64,000 nt of DNA, from assembly GCA_905339275.1 (NCBI GenBank), contig CAJPFK010000004.1, positions 62,001-126,000 of the forward strand. Direction: 5' to 3'. Shown piece by piece: positions 20,639 through 32,953 of the stretch. Each line of letters opens with the position of its first letter. The first letter of the stretch is position 1. The notes under the pieces are model-generated. The model did no database searches. It was not told the origin of the DNA and was given only the letters and a program-made list of their open reading frames with translations. The translations under genes and the position numbers were made by a program. The DNA comes from Methylophilaceae bacterium (GTDB taxonomy: Bacteria; Pseudomonadota; Gammaproteobacteria; Burkholderiales; Methylophilaceae).

Positions 20639-21502
20639 ATGGTTAAGCTTAAAGGATTGGGGCGCGGCCTGGATTCACTGCTCGCGGGAGATGTCAGTAC
20701 GGTGGGCGATGATGATGCGTTGCGCATGCTGAAGGTGGAACAACTGCAACCCGGTAAATACCAGCCGCGCACGCAGATGGACCAGGAATCCCTGTCCAGC
20801 CTCGCGGAATCCATCAAGGCGCAAGGCATCATGCAACCCATCCTGGTGCGTGCCGTTGCCGGTGAGCGTTATGAAATCATCGCTGGTGAACGACGCTGGC
20901 GCGCCTCGCAAATAGCCGGCCTGGCGGAAGTGCCGGTGCTGGTCCGCGATATTCCGGACGAGTCGGCGCTGGCCATGGCCCTGATCGAGAATATCCAGCG
21001 TGAAAACCTCAATCCGTTGGAAGAGGCGCAAGGCATCAAACGGCTCATAGACGAATTCGACATGACGCATCAAACCGCTGCGGAGGCTGTTGGTCGCTCG
21101 CGCGCCGCTGTCACCAATTTGTTGCGGTTGCTGAATCTGGCGCCATCCGTGCAGAACATGCTGATGCACAGCGAAATCGATATGGGACACGCGCGCGCGC
21201 TGCTCGGCCTGGATGGCGCGAAGCAGGTCATGGCTGCCGAGCAGGTTTCGGCGAAAGGGCTTTCCGTCCGCGAGGTCGAGCAACTGGTCAAACGCCTGTC
21301 GATGGAGGTCAAAAAACCCGCAAACAAAATAGTTCAGGACCGGGATGTCTTGCGTTTGCAGGAAACCCTGGCCGAGCGACTGGGTGCTCCGGTGCATATC
21401 CAGACAGGTCGCGGAGGCAAGGGTACGCTGAAAATCCGTTATGCGAATCTTGACCAGTTGGACGAAATTATCGAGAAATTACAAAGGACAACCCACGGAT
21501 AG
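20639..21502 (+). CDS. parB: Chromosome partitioning protein ParB
   Basis: CTP-dependent clamp that loads at parS and spreads. 287 residues from the ATG giving MVKLKGLGRGLDSLLAGD; the open frame extends far upstream but there overlaps parA out of frame. N-terminal CTPase/nuclease fold: LQPGKYQPRTQM near 36-47, GERYEIIAGERRWRAS near 75-90, LIENIQRENLNPLEEA near 117-132. The HTH (HQTAAEAVGRSRAAVTNLLR) follows, then the C-terminal dimer domain. The three parS sites in this window are its expected targets. Confidence 0.97.
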   Translation: MVKLKGLGRGLDSLLAGDVSTVGDDDALRMLKVEQLQPGKYQPRTQMDQESLSSLAESIKAQGIMQPILVRAVAGERYEIIAGERRWRASQIAGLAEVPVLVRDIPDESALAMALIENIQRENLNPLEEAQGIKRLIDEFDMTHQTAAEAVGRSRAAVTNLLRLLNLAPSVQNMLMHSEIDMGHARALLGLDGAKQVMAAEQVSAKGLSVREVEQLVKRLSMEVKKPANKIVQDRDVLRLQETLAERLGAPVHIQTGRGGKGTLKIRYANLDQLDEIIEKLQRTTHG

Positions 21503-21504
21503 GC

Positions 21505-21533
21505 TTGACTTGTCGCGCATTACACAAGACAAT
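21505..21533 (+). promoter_or_regulatory. Probable promoter of the ATP synthase operon
   Basis: TTGACT (21505-21510; 5/6 to the -35 box), a 17-base spacer, and GACAAT (21528-21533; 4/6 to the -10 box). It starts 3 bases after the parB stop and lies about 70 bases ahead of the atpI TTG start. Confidence 0.55.
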
Positions 21534-21600
21534 TCGGGCCTTGATAATTTTTGCGGCCTAATTCTGCAACAAATTTGAAAAATTAGCTCGGTAGGATCAC

Positions 21601-22841
<1,241 letters not shown>

Positions 22842-22879
22842 TAGAAAATTTTGTAGTTTTTAGTGTTTTATTGCAGTAG

Positions 22880-23176
<297 letters not shown>

Positions 23177-23245
23177 GTCGTTAACCTATCAGTTTAGCTG
23201 CCGGGTCTTGCGATAATTGCAAGGCTTTGCAGCTAGGAGCAAAAG

Positions 23246-23716
23246 ATGAATATAAACCTGACACTCTTTGCGCAGGCTATTACATTCGCAGTGCTGATTT
23301 GGTTCACAGCCAAATTCGTATGGCCGCCGTTGCTGGGTGCCATCGAAAAGCGTCAGAAAGAGATTGCTGACGGCCTTGCAGCCGGCGAGCGTGGTCGCAG
23401 TGAATTGGAACAGGCTTCCAAGCGCTCGGCTGAGACAATCGATGAAGCCAAGCTGCGTGCGACTGACATTATTTCCCAGGCAGAAAAGCGTGCGACAGAG
23501 ATCGTGGAAGCGGCAAAAGAGGCTGCAAAAGCCGAAGGTGACCGTATTGTTGCGGGCGCCAAGGCTGAAATCGATCAGGAAGTGAATCGTGCGAAGGAAG
23601 GTCTGCGCCAGCAGGTTTCCGCATTGGCAGTTGCCGGTGCTGAAAAGATCCTGCGCAAAGAGATTGATGCCAAGGCACACGCCGACATGCTAAACACCAT
23701 CGCCAACGAGCTATAG
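23246..23716 (+). CDS. atpF: ATP synthase Fo subunit b
   Basis: Peripheral stalk subunit of 156 residues: a single N-terminal membrane helix ([20 protein letters not shown]), then a long charged alanine-rich coiled coil that dimerises and reaches F1. Ribosome site TAGGAG ahead of ATG. atpH follows after 16 bases. Confidence 0.96.
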   Translation: MNINLTLFAQAITFAVLIWFTAKFVWPPLLGAIEKRQKEIADGLAAGERGRSELEQASKRSAETIDEAKLRATDIISQAEKRATEIVEAAKEAAKAEGDRIVAGAKAEIDQEVNRAKEGLRQQVSALAVAGAEKILRKEIDAKAHADMLNTIANEL

Positions 23717-23732
23717 GAAAGCAAGCACGATT

Positions 23733-24269
23733 ATGGCTGAAGCTATCACTATTGTAAGACCTTATGCCGTTGCAGCATTCCGCTTGGCTAAGCAGAGGAA
23801 CGCACTGGCAAAATGGTCCGAGATGCTGGGTTTCGCTGCCGCAGTGGCAGCCGATCCGCAAATGAAGGCTTACATCGACAACCCCAAGGTGACGGCTGCC
23901 GAACTGGAGCGGATGTTCCTCTCCATTTGCGACAAGAAGCTGGACGAAGCCGGTACGAACCTGGTCAGGCTGCTCGGCGAATACGGTCGTTTGGCATTGT
24001 TGCCGGATGTCGCCCGGGCTTTCGAAGAACTGAAGGCGGAGGATGAAGGCGTGCTCGAAGCGGAAATTACTGCTGCGGCAAAGCCTTCGGATAGCGAAGT
24101 CAAAGCCTTGGTGAAGCGCCTCGAAAGCAAGTTCGGCAAGAAAATCGAAGCAAGCGTCAAGGTAGATCCTGAGATCATCGGCGGGATCAAGATTGTTATC
24201 GGCGATACGGTCATAGACGCTTCCGTCCGTGGTCAATTACAAGAGTTGGCTTACACGCTAAAAAGTTAG
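23733..24269 (+). CDS. atpH: ATP synthase F1 subunit delta
   Basis: Joins the b stalk to the alpha3-beta3 head. 178 residues. The start MAEAITIVRPYAVAAFRLA and the C-terminal KVDPEIIGGIKIVIGDTVIDASVRGQL block are family signatures. Sits between atpF and atpA in the standard order. Confidence 0.96.
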   Translation: MAEAITIVRPYAVAAFRLAKQRNALAKWSEMLGFAAAVAADPQMKAYIDNPKVTAAELERMFLSICDKKLDEAGTNLVRLLGEYGRLALLPDVARAFEELKAEDEGVLEAEITAAAKPSDSEVKALVKRLESKFGKKIEASVKVDPEIIGGIKIVIGDTVIDASVRGQLQELAYTLKS

Positions 24270-24294
24270 GCCATAAAGGTCAGGAGACAGAGTA

Positions 24295-25836
24295 ATGCAG
24301 TTATCCACATCAGAAATCAGTGAACTGATTAAAAGCAGATTAGAGAACTTCAGTACCAGTGCAGAAGCGCGTACCCAGGGTACCGTCATTTCTGTCACCG
24401 ACGGTATTGTACGTATCCATGGTCTATCCAATGTCATGTCGGGTGAAATGATCGAGTTCCCCGGCAATACATTCGGCCTGGCGCTCAACCTTGAGCGTGA
24501 CTCGGTTGGCGCCGTGGTTCTGGGCCCGTACGAACACATCACCGAAGGCGATACCTGTAAATGTACCGGTCGCATTCTGGAAGTGCCGGTTGGTCCGGAA
24601 TTGATTGGTCGTGTGGTGAATGCCCTGGGTCAGCCGATTGACGGCAAAGGCCCGGTCAATGCCAAGATCACCGACAAGATTGAAAAGGTCGCCCCCGGCG
24701 TAATCGCCCGTAAATCCGTTTCCCAGCCAGTGCAGACCGGTCTGAAGTCCATCGACTCCATGGTGCCGGTCGGCCGCGGTCAACGCGAGCTGATCATTGG
24801 TGACCGCCAGACTGGTAAGACAGCGGTAGCCGTTGATGCGATCATCAACCAGAAAGGTCAGAACATGACCTGTATCTATGTTGCGATCGGCCAGAAGGCA
24901 TCGACGATTGCCAACGTGGTGCGCAAGCTGGAAGAAAACGGCGCGATGGAATACACCATCGTGGTTGCCGCTTCCGCTTCCGACTCCGCAGCGCTGCAAT
25001 TCATTGCACCTTACGCCGGTTGTACCATGGGTGAATACTTCCGTGACCGCGGCGAAGATGCATTGATCGTATATGATGATTTGACCAAGCAGGCGATTGC
25101 CTACCGTCAGATCTCCCTGTTGCTGCGCCGTCCGCCAGGCCGCGAAGCTTATCCGGGTGACGTGTTCTACATCCACTCACGTCTGCTTGAGCGCGCTGCT
25201 CGCGTCAACGAAGAGTATGTCGAGAAATTCACCAACGGTGAAGTCAAGGGCAAAACCGGTTCATTGACTGCCCTGCCAGTGATTGAAACTGCTGCCGGTG
25301 ACGTTTCCGCTTTCGTTCCGACCAATGTGATTTCGATTACCGACGGCCAGATCTTCCTGGAAACCGACCTGTTCAACGCTGGTATCCGTCCTGCGATCAA
25401 CGCTGGTATTTCGGTATCCCGCGTTGGCGGCGCTGCGCAAACCAAGGTCATCAAGAAGCTGGGCGGCGGTGTGCGTCTGGCGCTGGCTCAGTATCGTGAA
25501 CTGGCTGCGTTCGCGCAGTTCGCTTCCGACCTCGACGAAGCAACCCGCAAGCAACTGGAACGCGGCCGCATGTACACCGAGCTGATGAAGCAGGCGCAAT
25601 ATGCACCTTTGAGCGTTTCCGAGATGGCGTTGACATTGCTGGCTGCCAACAAGGGCTACTTCGACGATGTGCCGGTCAACCGTGCACTGGCTTTCGAGTC
25701 CGCGCTGCATTCCTTCATGTCCTCCAAGTACAAGAACCTGATGGACAAGATCGAAGCCAGCAAGGATTTGGCCGGTGACGACGAGAAGGCAGTGGAAGCT
25801 GCAATTCAGGACTTTAAAGCCAACAACGCTTACTAA
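24295..25836 (+). CDS. atpA: ATP synthase F1 subunit alpha
   Basis: Non-catalytic nucleotide-binding head subunit, 513 residues. P-loop [13 protein letters not shown] near 170-182, and the ATP synthase alpha/beta signature region [17 protein letters not shown] near 364-380. Start [18 protein letters not shown] is preceded by AGGAGACAG. Confidence 0.98.
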   Translation: MQLSTSEISELIKSRLENFSTSAEARTQGTVISVTDGIVRIHGLSNVMSGEMIEFPGNTFGLALNLERDSVGAVVLGPYEHITEGDTCKCTGRILEVPVGPELIGRVVNALGQPIDGKGPVNAKITDKIEKVAPGVIARKSVSQPVQTGLKSIDSMVPVGRGQRELIIGDRQTGKTAVAVDAIINQKGQNMTCIYVAIGQKASTIANVVRKLEENGAMEYTIVVAASASDSAALQFIAPYAGCTMGEYFRDRGEDALIVYDDLTKQAIAYRQISLLLRRPPGREAYPGDVFYIHSRLLERAARVNEEYVEKFTNGEVKGKTGSLTALPVIETAAGDVSAFVPTNVISITDGQIFLETDLFNAGIRPAINAGISVSRVGGAAQTKVIKKLGGGVRLALAQYRELAAFAQFASDLDEATRKQLERGRMYTELMKQAQYAPLSVSEMALTLLAANKGYFDDVPVNRALAFESALHSFMSSKYKNLMDKIEASKDLAGDDEKAVEAAIQDFKANNAY

Positions 25837-25867
25837 TAGTACGCTGACTAAATAGGCAGATTAGAGA

Positions 25868-26749
25868 ATGGCCGGTAGCAAAGAGATTAGAACCAAGATC
25901 AAGAGCGTGGAAAATACGCGCAAGATCACCAAGGCGATGGAAATGGTTGCCGCATCGAAAATGCGCAAGGCGCAGGATCGCATGCGTGCTGCCCGCCCCT
26001 ATGCGGAGAAGATTCGCAATGTGGCGGCACACCTTTCCAAGGCAAATCCCGAGTACAAGCATGCATTCATGGTCAAGCGCGACAATGTTGCCAACATTGG
26101 CGTGATTGTCGTCAGCTCCGATAAGGGTCTTTGCGGCGGTTTGAATACCAATGTACTGCGCATGACCCTGAATCGCCTGAAAGCCTGGGAAACTGAAGGC
26201 AAAGGCGTTGCTGTAAGCGCCATCGGCAACAAGGGCTTTGGTTTCATGAGTCGTGTTGGCGGTAACATCAAGTCGCATGTTGTCGGTCTCGGTGATGCGC
26301 CGCACATGGAAAAGCTGATCGGCCCGGTCAAGGTCATGCTGGATGCTTACGTTGCCGGTGAAATCGATCAGCTCTACATTTGCTATACGCGTTTCATCAA
26401 CACCATGAAGCAGGAACCGGTGATGGAACAACTGTTGCCGCTGTCCAGTGAGCGTTTGGCAGAAGACGATAGCAGCGCCCAAGGTCATTGGGATTACATA
26501 TACGAGCCGGATGCCAAGGCTGTGCTGGACGATCTGATGACACGCTATATCGAGTCGCTCATCTATCATGCCGTTGCCGAAAACATGGCTTCGGAACAAA
26601 GTGCACGTATGGTGGCCATGAAATCCGCCTCAGACAACGCCAAGAACGTCATCGGCGAGCTGAAGCTGGTCTATAACAAAGCCCGTCAGGCAGCGATTAC
26701 CAAGGAAATCTCGGAAATCGTCGGTGGTGCTGCCGCGGTAAGTTCTTAA
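25868..26749 (+). CDS. atpG: ATP synthase F1 subunit gamma
   Basis: Rotating central shaft of F1. 293 residues, N-terminal helix ([20 protein letters not shown]) and C-terminal helix ([36 protein letters not shown]) that form the coiled coil, plus [10 protein letters not shown] near 79-88. Usual length and position. Confidence 0.98.
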   Translation: MAGSKEIRTKIKSVENTRKITKAMEMVAASKMRKAQDRMRAARPYAEKIRNVAAHLSKANPEYKHAFMVKRDNVANIGVIVVSSDKGLCGGLNTNVLRMTLNRLKAWETEGKGVAVSAIGNKGFGFMSRVGGNIKSHVVGLGDAPHMEKLIGPVKVMLDAYVAGEIDQLYICYTRFINTMKQEPVMEQLLPLSSERLAEDDSSAQGHWDYIYEPDAKAVLDDLMTRYIESLIYHAVAENMASEQSARMVAMKSASDNAKNVIGELKLVYNKARQAAITKEISEIVGGAAAVSS

Positions 26750-26770
26750 CGATAGCAGCAGGCAGTTTGA

Positions 26771-28231
<1,461 letters not shown>

Positions 28232-28295
28232 AGGTGTGCTTGCACCTCAGGTACGCATGACGCTTAATTTATTTAAAGCTTAAAGAGAAAATACC

Positions 28296-28721
28296 ATGGC
28301 AATGACAATACATGTGGATGTAGTAAGTGCTGAAGAATCCATCTTCTCCGGTGAGGCAGAGTTTGTCGCTGCACCGGCCAGAATGGGTGAAGTCGGCATT
28401 TACCCGCGCCACACCCCGATGATCACGCCGATCAAGGCTGGCGCTTTGCGTATCAAGTTGCCGAATGAGGCTGAAGAGCAGTTGATCTTCATCTCCGGCG
28501 GCATACTGGAAGTGCAGCCTGGCGTCATTACCGTGCTTGCCGATACTGCGATTCGTGGCCACGACCTGGATGAAGCCAAGGCAAATGAAGCCAAGCGCGC
28601 TGCTGAAGAGCTGATGAAAACCATTAGCTCCGATATCGATTATGCGCATGCCCAGGCCGAGTTGCTGGAAGCCATTGCCCAGCTTCAGGCGATCGAGAAG
28701 TTACGCAAAATCAAGCACTAG
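28296..28721 (+). CDS. atpC: ATP synthase F1 subunit epsilon
   Basis: Rotor subunit and intrinsic inhibitor, 141 residues: an N-terminal beta sandwich ([42 protein letters not shown]) and a C-terminal helical hairpin. Last gene of the atp operon; followed by a clear terminator. Confidence 0.97.
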   Translation: MAMTIHVDVVSAEESIFSGEAEFVAAPARMGEVGIYPRHTPMITPIKAGALRIKLPNEAEEQLIFISGGILEVQPGVITVLADTAIRGHDLDEAKANEAKRAAEELMKTISSDIDYAHAQAELLEAIAQLQAIEKLRKIKH

Positions 28722-28753
28722 CAGGCATCAAAAAGCAACAAGCAGCATTGATT

Positions 28754-28782
28754 AAGGCAGCCGGCAGGCTGCCTTTTGTTTT
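28754..28782 (+). terminator. Rho-independent terminator of the atp operon
   Basis: AAGGCAGCC-GGCA-GGCTGCCTT, a perfect 9-pair stem with a 4-base loop followed by TTGTTTTAT. Lies 32 bases after the atpC stop. Confidence 0.88.
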
Positions 28783-28833
28783 ATACTTTAACAATAATTT
28801 CACTGACTTTAGTCATTCCATCATTTCAAATCA

Positions 28834-30204
28834 ATGACCACATCCACACTGAATATCGTCATCCTCGCCGCCGGCAAGGGGACGCGCATGAATTCCGTCA
28901 AACCCAAGGTCCTGCATGAACTGGCTGGCCGTCCCCTTCTAGCTCATGTCATCAATGCAGCCAGGCAACTTGATCCGGACAGGATTATCGTGGTCTATGG
29001 CTATGGCGGCGAAACGGTTCCTGAGACATTCAAGGATGAAAATCTCACCTGGGTCAGGCAGTCGGAGCAGCTCGGAACAGGCCATGCCGTACAACAGGCG
29101 CTACCGGCGCTGGCGGAGGATGGCAAAACCCTGATACTGCTCGGTGATGTTCCTCTGCTTAATGTCGAGAGCTGCCGGAAGCTGCTTCAACAAACGCTGC
29201 AATTGGGCCTGCTGACGGTCAGGAAAAACGACCCGACAGGTTATGGCCGTATCGTTCGTGACGCGCAAGGCCGGGTCAATGCAATCGTTGAGCATAAGGA
29301 TGCTTCATTGCAACAACGCACGATTGATGAAGTAAATACCGGCATCATGGCGGTAGATAGTAGCCAGCTCAAAAGTTGGCTGTCGCGGCTGAAAAACCAC
29401 AATGCGCAGGGCGAGTATTACCTGACTGATATCGTGTCCCTGGCCGTGGAAGATGGTTTCAGCGTTGCCAGTGAAACCACCTCGGACGAGTCCTCGGTCG
29501 AAGGCGTCAATTCCAAGCAGGATCTGGCTGGCCTGGAGCGGGTTTATCAGTTACGCAAGGCCACGGCATTGATGCAGGCCGGCGTTACGCTGAACGACCC
29601 GTTCAGGATCGATATTCGCGGCGATCTGGAGGTCGGCCGCGATGTTGAAATTGATATAGGTTGTATTTTCGAGGGCAGGGTCAGCCTGGCCGATGGCGTG
29701 AAAATCGGTGCCTACTGCGTGATCAGGGATAGCAGCATCGGCGCTGGCACGACAATTGCACCATTTACCCATATGGATCAGGTCCGCATTGCGGACGAAT
29801 GCCGTATCGGCCCTTATGCAAGACTGCGGCCGGGCACGGAGTTGAGTGCTGACACGCATATCGGCAATTTCGTCGAGTTGAAGAACACCCAGGTCGATGT
29901 CGGCAGCAAGATCAACCACCTGAGCTATGTCGGTGATACTACTGTGGGCAAGCAGGTCAATATCGGCGCCGGCACGATTACCTGCAATTACGATGGTGCC
30001 AATAAATTCCGCACGGTGATCGAAGATCACGCATTTATCGGCTCGGATTCGCAGTTGGTGGCGCCTGTGACCATAGGCGCCGGAGCAACGATAGGTGCGG
30101 GTTCCACGATTACCAAGGATGCGCCGGCGGGCGAGCTCACCCTCTCGCGTGGCAGGCAAACGACGATCAGCAACTGGAAACGGCCCGTCAAGGTGAAGCG
30201 ATGA
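28834..30204 (+). CDS. glmU: Bifunctional UDP-GlcNAc pyrophosphorylase / GlcN-1-P acetyltransferase
   Basis: Makes UDP-N-acetylglucosamine for peptidoglycan and LPS. 456 residues: N-terminal nucleotidyltransferase (VILAAGKGTRMNSVKPKVLH near 9-28) and C-terminal left-handed beta-helix of hexapeptide repeats (about 250-440) with NIGAGTITCNYDGANK carrying the catalytic region. glmS follows after 73 bases, so the two steps of amino-sugar supply are adjacent. Confidence 0.98.
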   Translation: MTTSTLNIVILAAGKGTRMNSVKPKVLHELAGRPLLAHVINAARQLDPDRIIVVYGYGGETVPETFKDENLTWVRQSEQLGTGHAVQQALPALAEDGKTLILLGDVPLLNVESCRKLLQQTLQLGLLTVRKNDPTGYGRIVRDAQGRVNAIVEHKDASLQQRTIDEVNTGIMAVDSSQLKSWLSRLKNHNAQGEYYLTDIVSLAVEDGFSVASETTSDESSVEGVNSKQDLAGLERVYQLRKATALMQAGVTLNDPFRIDIRGDLEVGRDVEIDIGCIFEGRVSLADGVKIGAYCVIRDSSIGAGTTIAPFTHMDQVRIADECRIGPYARLRPGTELSADTHIGNFVELKNTQVDVGSKINHLSYVGDTTVGKQVNIGAGTITCNYDGANKFRTVIEDHAFIGSDSQLVAPVTIGAGATIGAGSTITKDAPAGELTLSRGRQTTISNWKRPVKVKR

Positions 30205-30277
30205 AACCATCTTCAGATATTTCAGAATCGTGCGATGCAGCGATTCGCTCGCAAAATGAATTTATAAAGGTAGTCGC

Positions 30278-32107
30278 ATGTGTGGAATCGTAGGCGCAGT
30301 AGGCTCTCGCAACATCGTCCCCGTTCTTGTCGAAGGCCTGAGCCGCCTGGAATATCGTGGCTATGACTCAGCCGGTATCGCGGTGCTGGGTGAACGGATC
30401 GAACGTGTTCGCGCGGTCGGGCGGGTATCCGAGCTGACGCAAAAAGCCAATGCGGAAAACCTCACCGGCTTCGTCGGAATCGGTCATACGCGTTGGGCTA
30501 CACACGGCGGCGTAACGGAATCCAATGCCCATCCGCATGTGTCCAGGGGTGAAATAGCCGTTGTGCACAATGGCATTATCGAAAATCACGACGAACAGCG
30601 CGACCGCCTGAAGGCCCTTGGTTATGTTTTCGAATCGCAGACGGATACAGAAGTCATCGCCCACCTGATTCATTACTACCTGTCGCAGAACAACACCCTG
30701 CTTTCAGCCGTGCAGAAAGCCGTAGCAGAATTGACCGGGGCGTTCGCCATCAGCGTCGTTGCGCTGAAGTCGCCGGACACCATGGTTTGCGCGCGCCTGG
30801 GTTGTCCGTTGCTGATCGGATTGGGCGAGGGCGAGAATTTCATTGCTTCCGATGTCTCTGCCGTGCTTTCCGTAACGCGCCGGGTCATTTACCTGGAAGA
30901 TGGCGATGTTGCCGCCATAGAGCGGCAGGGTGTCAGCATCTACGGCCGTGACGGCGCCATTGCGGAGCGCAGGATACATTTGAGCGATGTGTCGCTCGCC
31001 TCCATGGAGCTTGGCCCCTATTCCCACTTCATGCAGAAGGAAATTCACGAACAGCCGCGCGCGCTGACCGACACCATAGAAGCTTTAATCGACGATGCCA
31101 GTTTCAGCCCTGCCCTGTTCGGCAAAGATGCGGATGAAGTGTTCAAGCAGGTCGACAGCGTGCTTATCCTTGCTGCGGGCACCAGTTATTACGCCGGGCT
31201 GACAGCCAGGTATTGGCTGGAAAGCATGGCCAAACTGCCGACTTCGGTGGAAATTTCCAGTGAATACCGTTACCGCCAATCGGTGCCGAATGCCAGGCAA
31301 TTGATCGTCACCATTTCGCAGTCGGGCGAAACGCTGGACACCATGGAGGCGCTCAAACACGCCAAATCCCTCGGGCAGGAACTTACGCTCTCGATCTGCA
31401 ACGTACAGGAAAGCGCGATACCACGCGCCTCCAGGCTGGTGCTATACACCCGTGCCGGTGCCGAAATCGGCGTTGCCTCCACCAAGGCCTTTACCACGCA
31501 GCTGGTCGCGTTATTCACGCTGGCTGCGACACTGGCCAAACAGCGCGGCTTATTGAGCGCGAAGCAGGAAAATGCGCACCTCGATGCCTTGCGCCACCTG
31601 CCCGGTAGCGTGCAATATGCGCTGAACCTAGAGCCGCAAATCCGCGAATGGGCCAAGGCCTTCGCCAGCAAGCAGCATGCACTGTTTCTTGGCCGCGGCG
31701 TGCATTACCCGATCGCACTGGAAGGCGCGCTGAAGCTCAAGGAAATTTCCTATATCCATGCCGAAGCCTACCCTGCCGGCGAGCTCAAGCACGGCCCGCT
31801 GGCGCTGGTGGACAGGGAAATGCCGGTTGTCGTGATCGCACCGAATGATGCGTTGCTGGAAAAAGTGAAGTCGAATATGCAGGAAGTTGCAGCGCGAGGC
31901 GGTGAGCTGTTCGTGTTTGCAGATGCCGATAGCCATTTTACCGAGTCAGAGGGCGTGCATGTGATCCGCACGCCGCGGCATGTGGGCGTGCTGTCGCCGA
32001 TCCTGCATACGATTCCGGTGCAGTTGCTCGCGTATCATGCGGCGCTGTTGAAGGGAACGGATGTGGATAAGCCGAGAAATCTGGCGAAGAGCGTGACGGT
32101 GGAATAG
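30278..32107 (+). CDS. glmS: Glutamine-fructose-6-phosphate aminotransferase
   Basis: Converts fructose-6-phosphate and glutamine to glucosamine-6-phosphate. 609 residues: N-terminal glutaminase with nucleophile Cys2 (MCGIVGAVG) and the ATHG motif ([10 protein letters not shown] near 73-82), then two SIS domains. [11 protein letters not shown] near 347 and the C-terminal tail [11 protein letters not shown] (family LAKSVTVE) complete the enzyme. Confidence 0.98.
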   Translation: MCGIVGAVGSRNIVPVLVEGLSRLEYRGYDSAGIAVLGERIERVRAVGRVSELTQKANAENLTGFVGIGHTRWATHGGVTESNAHPHVSRGEIAVVHNGIIENHDEQRDRLKALGYVFESQTDTEVIAHLIHYYLSQNNTLLSAVQKAVAELTGAFAISVVALKSPDTMVCARLGCPLLIGLGEGENFIASDVSAVLSVTRRVIYLEDGDVAAIERQGVSIYGRDGAIAERRIHLSDVSLASMELGPYSHFMQKEIHEQPRALTDTIEALIDDASFSPALFGKDADEVFKQVDSVLILAAGTSYYAGLTARYWLESMAKLPTSVEISSEYRYRQSVPNARQLIVTISQSGETLDTMEALKHAKSLGQELTLSICNVQESAIPRASRLVLYTRAGAEIGVASTKAFTTQLVALFTLAATLAKQRGLLSAKQENAHLDALRHLPGSVQYALNLEPQIREWAKAFASKQHALFLGRGVHYPIALEGALKLKEISYIHAEAYPAGELKHGPLALVDREMPVVVIAPNDALLEKVKSNMQEVAARGGELFVFADADSHFTESEGVHVIRTPRHVGVLSPILHTIPVQLLAYHAALLKGTDVDKPRNLAKSVTVE

Positions 32108-32184
32108 AAAGAAAAATCCCAGATTATTAATCGTGTAGCCTTGGCAACAGGGATGATAAAGCAAGCCAGTGCAGGTTTATCAGC

Positions 32185-32281
32185 CCGGCGAATGCCGGAG
32201 TAGCGCAAGAGATTGTCATTCCGGACGGGATCCGGAATCCAGCGAGCAATCAACCAGATGCCGGATCCCGTCCGGAATGAC
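32185..32281. repeat. REP-like palindrome downstream of glmS
   Basis: A perfect 21-base inverted repeat: 32215-32235 (starting GTCATTCCGGACGGGATCC) pairs with 32261-32281, leaving a 25-base loop. A smaller hairpin CCGGC-GAAT-GCCGG (32185-32198) precedes it. Convergent genes flank it (glmS plus, macro-domain gene minus). There is no T-run on either side. Likely a dispersed extragenic palindrome. Confidence 0.75.
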
Positions 32282-32331
32282 GGAAAGCAAAGGGCGCGAT
32301 TGATGCAAGGCATCGCCGCGCCGCATGGCAA

Positions 32332-32817
32332 TCAATCCAGCGGAATTTCCGGTTTGTTGCAGATATGGATATCGATATTGTGCTTGTCAGCCGCAGCTTG
32401 TACGATTTTCGACACGTCTTCCCATTTCAGGCCGCCGAAACCGCAGCCGATTTTCGGCATATAGAGCGGTACCTTAAGGAAGCTGGCGAAATCGGCAGCG
32501 TGGTTGACGACACGTTCTATGGCGTGGATATCGGCATAGACTTTGCCATCGACGCCGTAATCGGTCTGCGTCAGGCCGTTAAGCACGTAAAGGTCTCTGT
32601 CTTCAATTTGCACTTCAACGACGCGACCGAGAATGTTGCGGCCCATTTTGGTGGCAATCTGGCAGTAGGAACGGTACGGCGGGTAGATCATCGGGAACGC
32701 TGATCGGAGCGCTTGCGATTGTCCGAAACCCATCACGCCTTTTGTATTACAGCCGTGAAGTATCACGCCCTGCTGGATTTTGGTGAGGTCCTGTTCGATT
32801 TCAATCAGCTTGCCCAT
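32332..32817 (-). CDS. Macro-domain (ADP-ribose binding/hydrolysing) protein
   Basis: Stand-alone macro domain of 161 residues. GVILHGCNTKGVMGFGQS near 17-34 matches the ADP-ribose-binding loop of the ADP-ribose-1''-phosphatase / TARG1-like group. MPKIGCGFGGLKWEDVSKI near 127-145 is the second binding loop. I chose the ATG (MGKLIEIEQD) with AGGAT 6 bases ahead; the longer frame lacks similarity. Such proteins remove or process ADP-ribose marks; the substrate here is unknown. No toxin partner gene is adjacent. Confidence 0.8.
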   Translation of the reverse strand: MGKLIEIEQDLTKIQQGVILHGCNTKGVMGFGQSQALRSAFPMIYPPYRSYCQIATKMGRNILGRVVEVQIEDRDLYVLNGLTQTDYGVDGKVYADIHAIERVVNHAADFASFLKVPLYMPKIGCGFGGLKWEDVSKIVQAAADKHNIDIHICNKPEIPLD

Positions 32818-32953
32818 ATCGTATCCTGTTCGTCGTTTCCTAGTAGAACAAAAGTCTAATGATACCAATTTGCCACTGATAAATGCAGCAATTTGCGTAC
32901 CAAAACCCTCTGTCATACAGTAAGCTTCACCTTTTCACCAGTAAATACCCATC

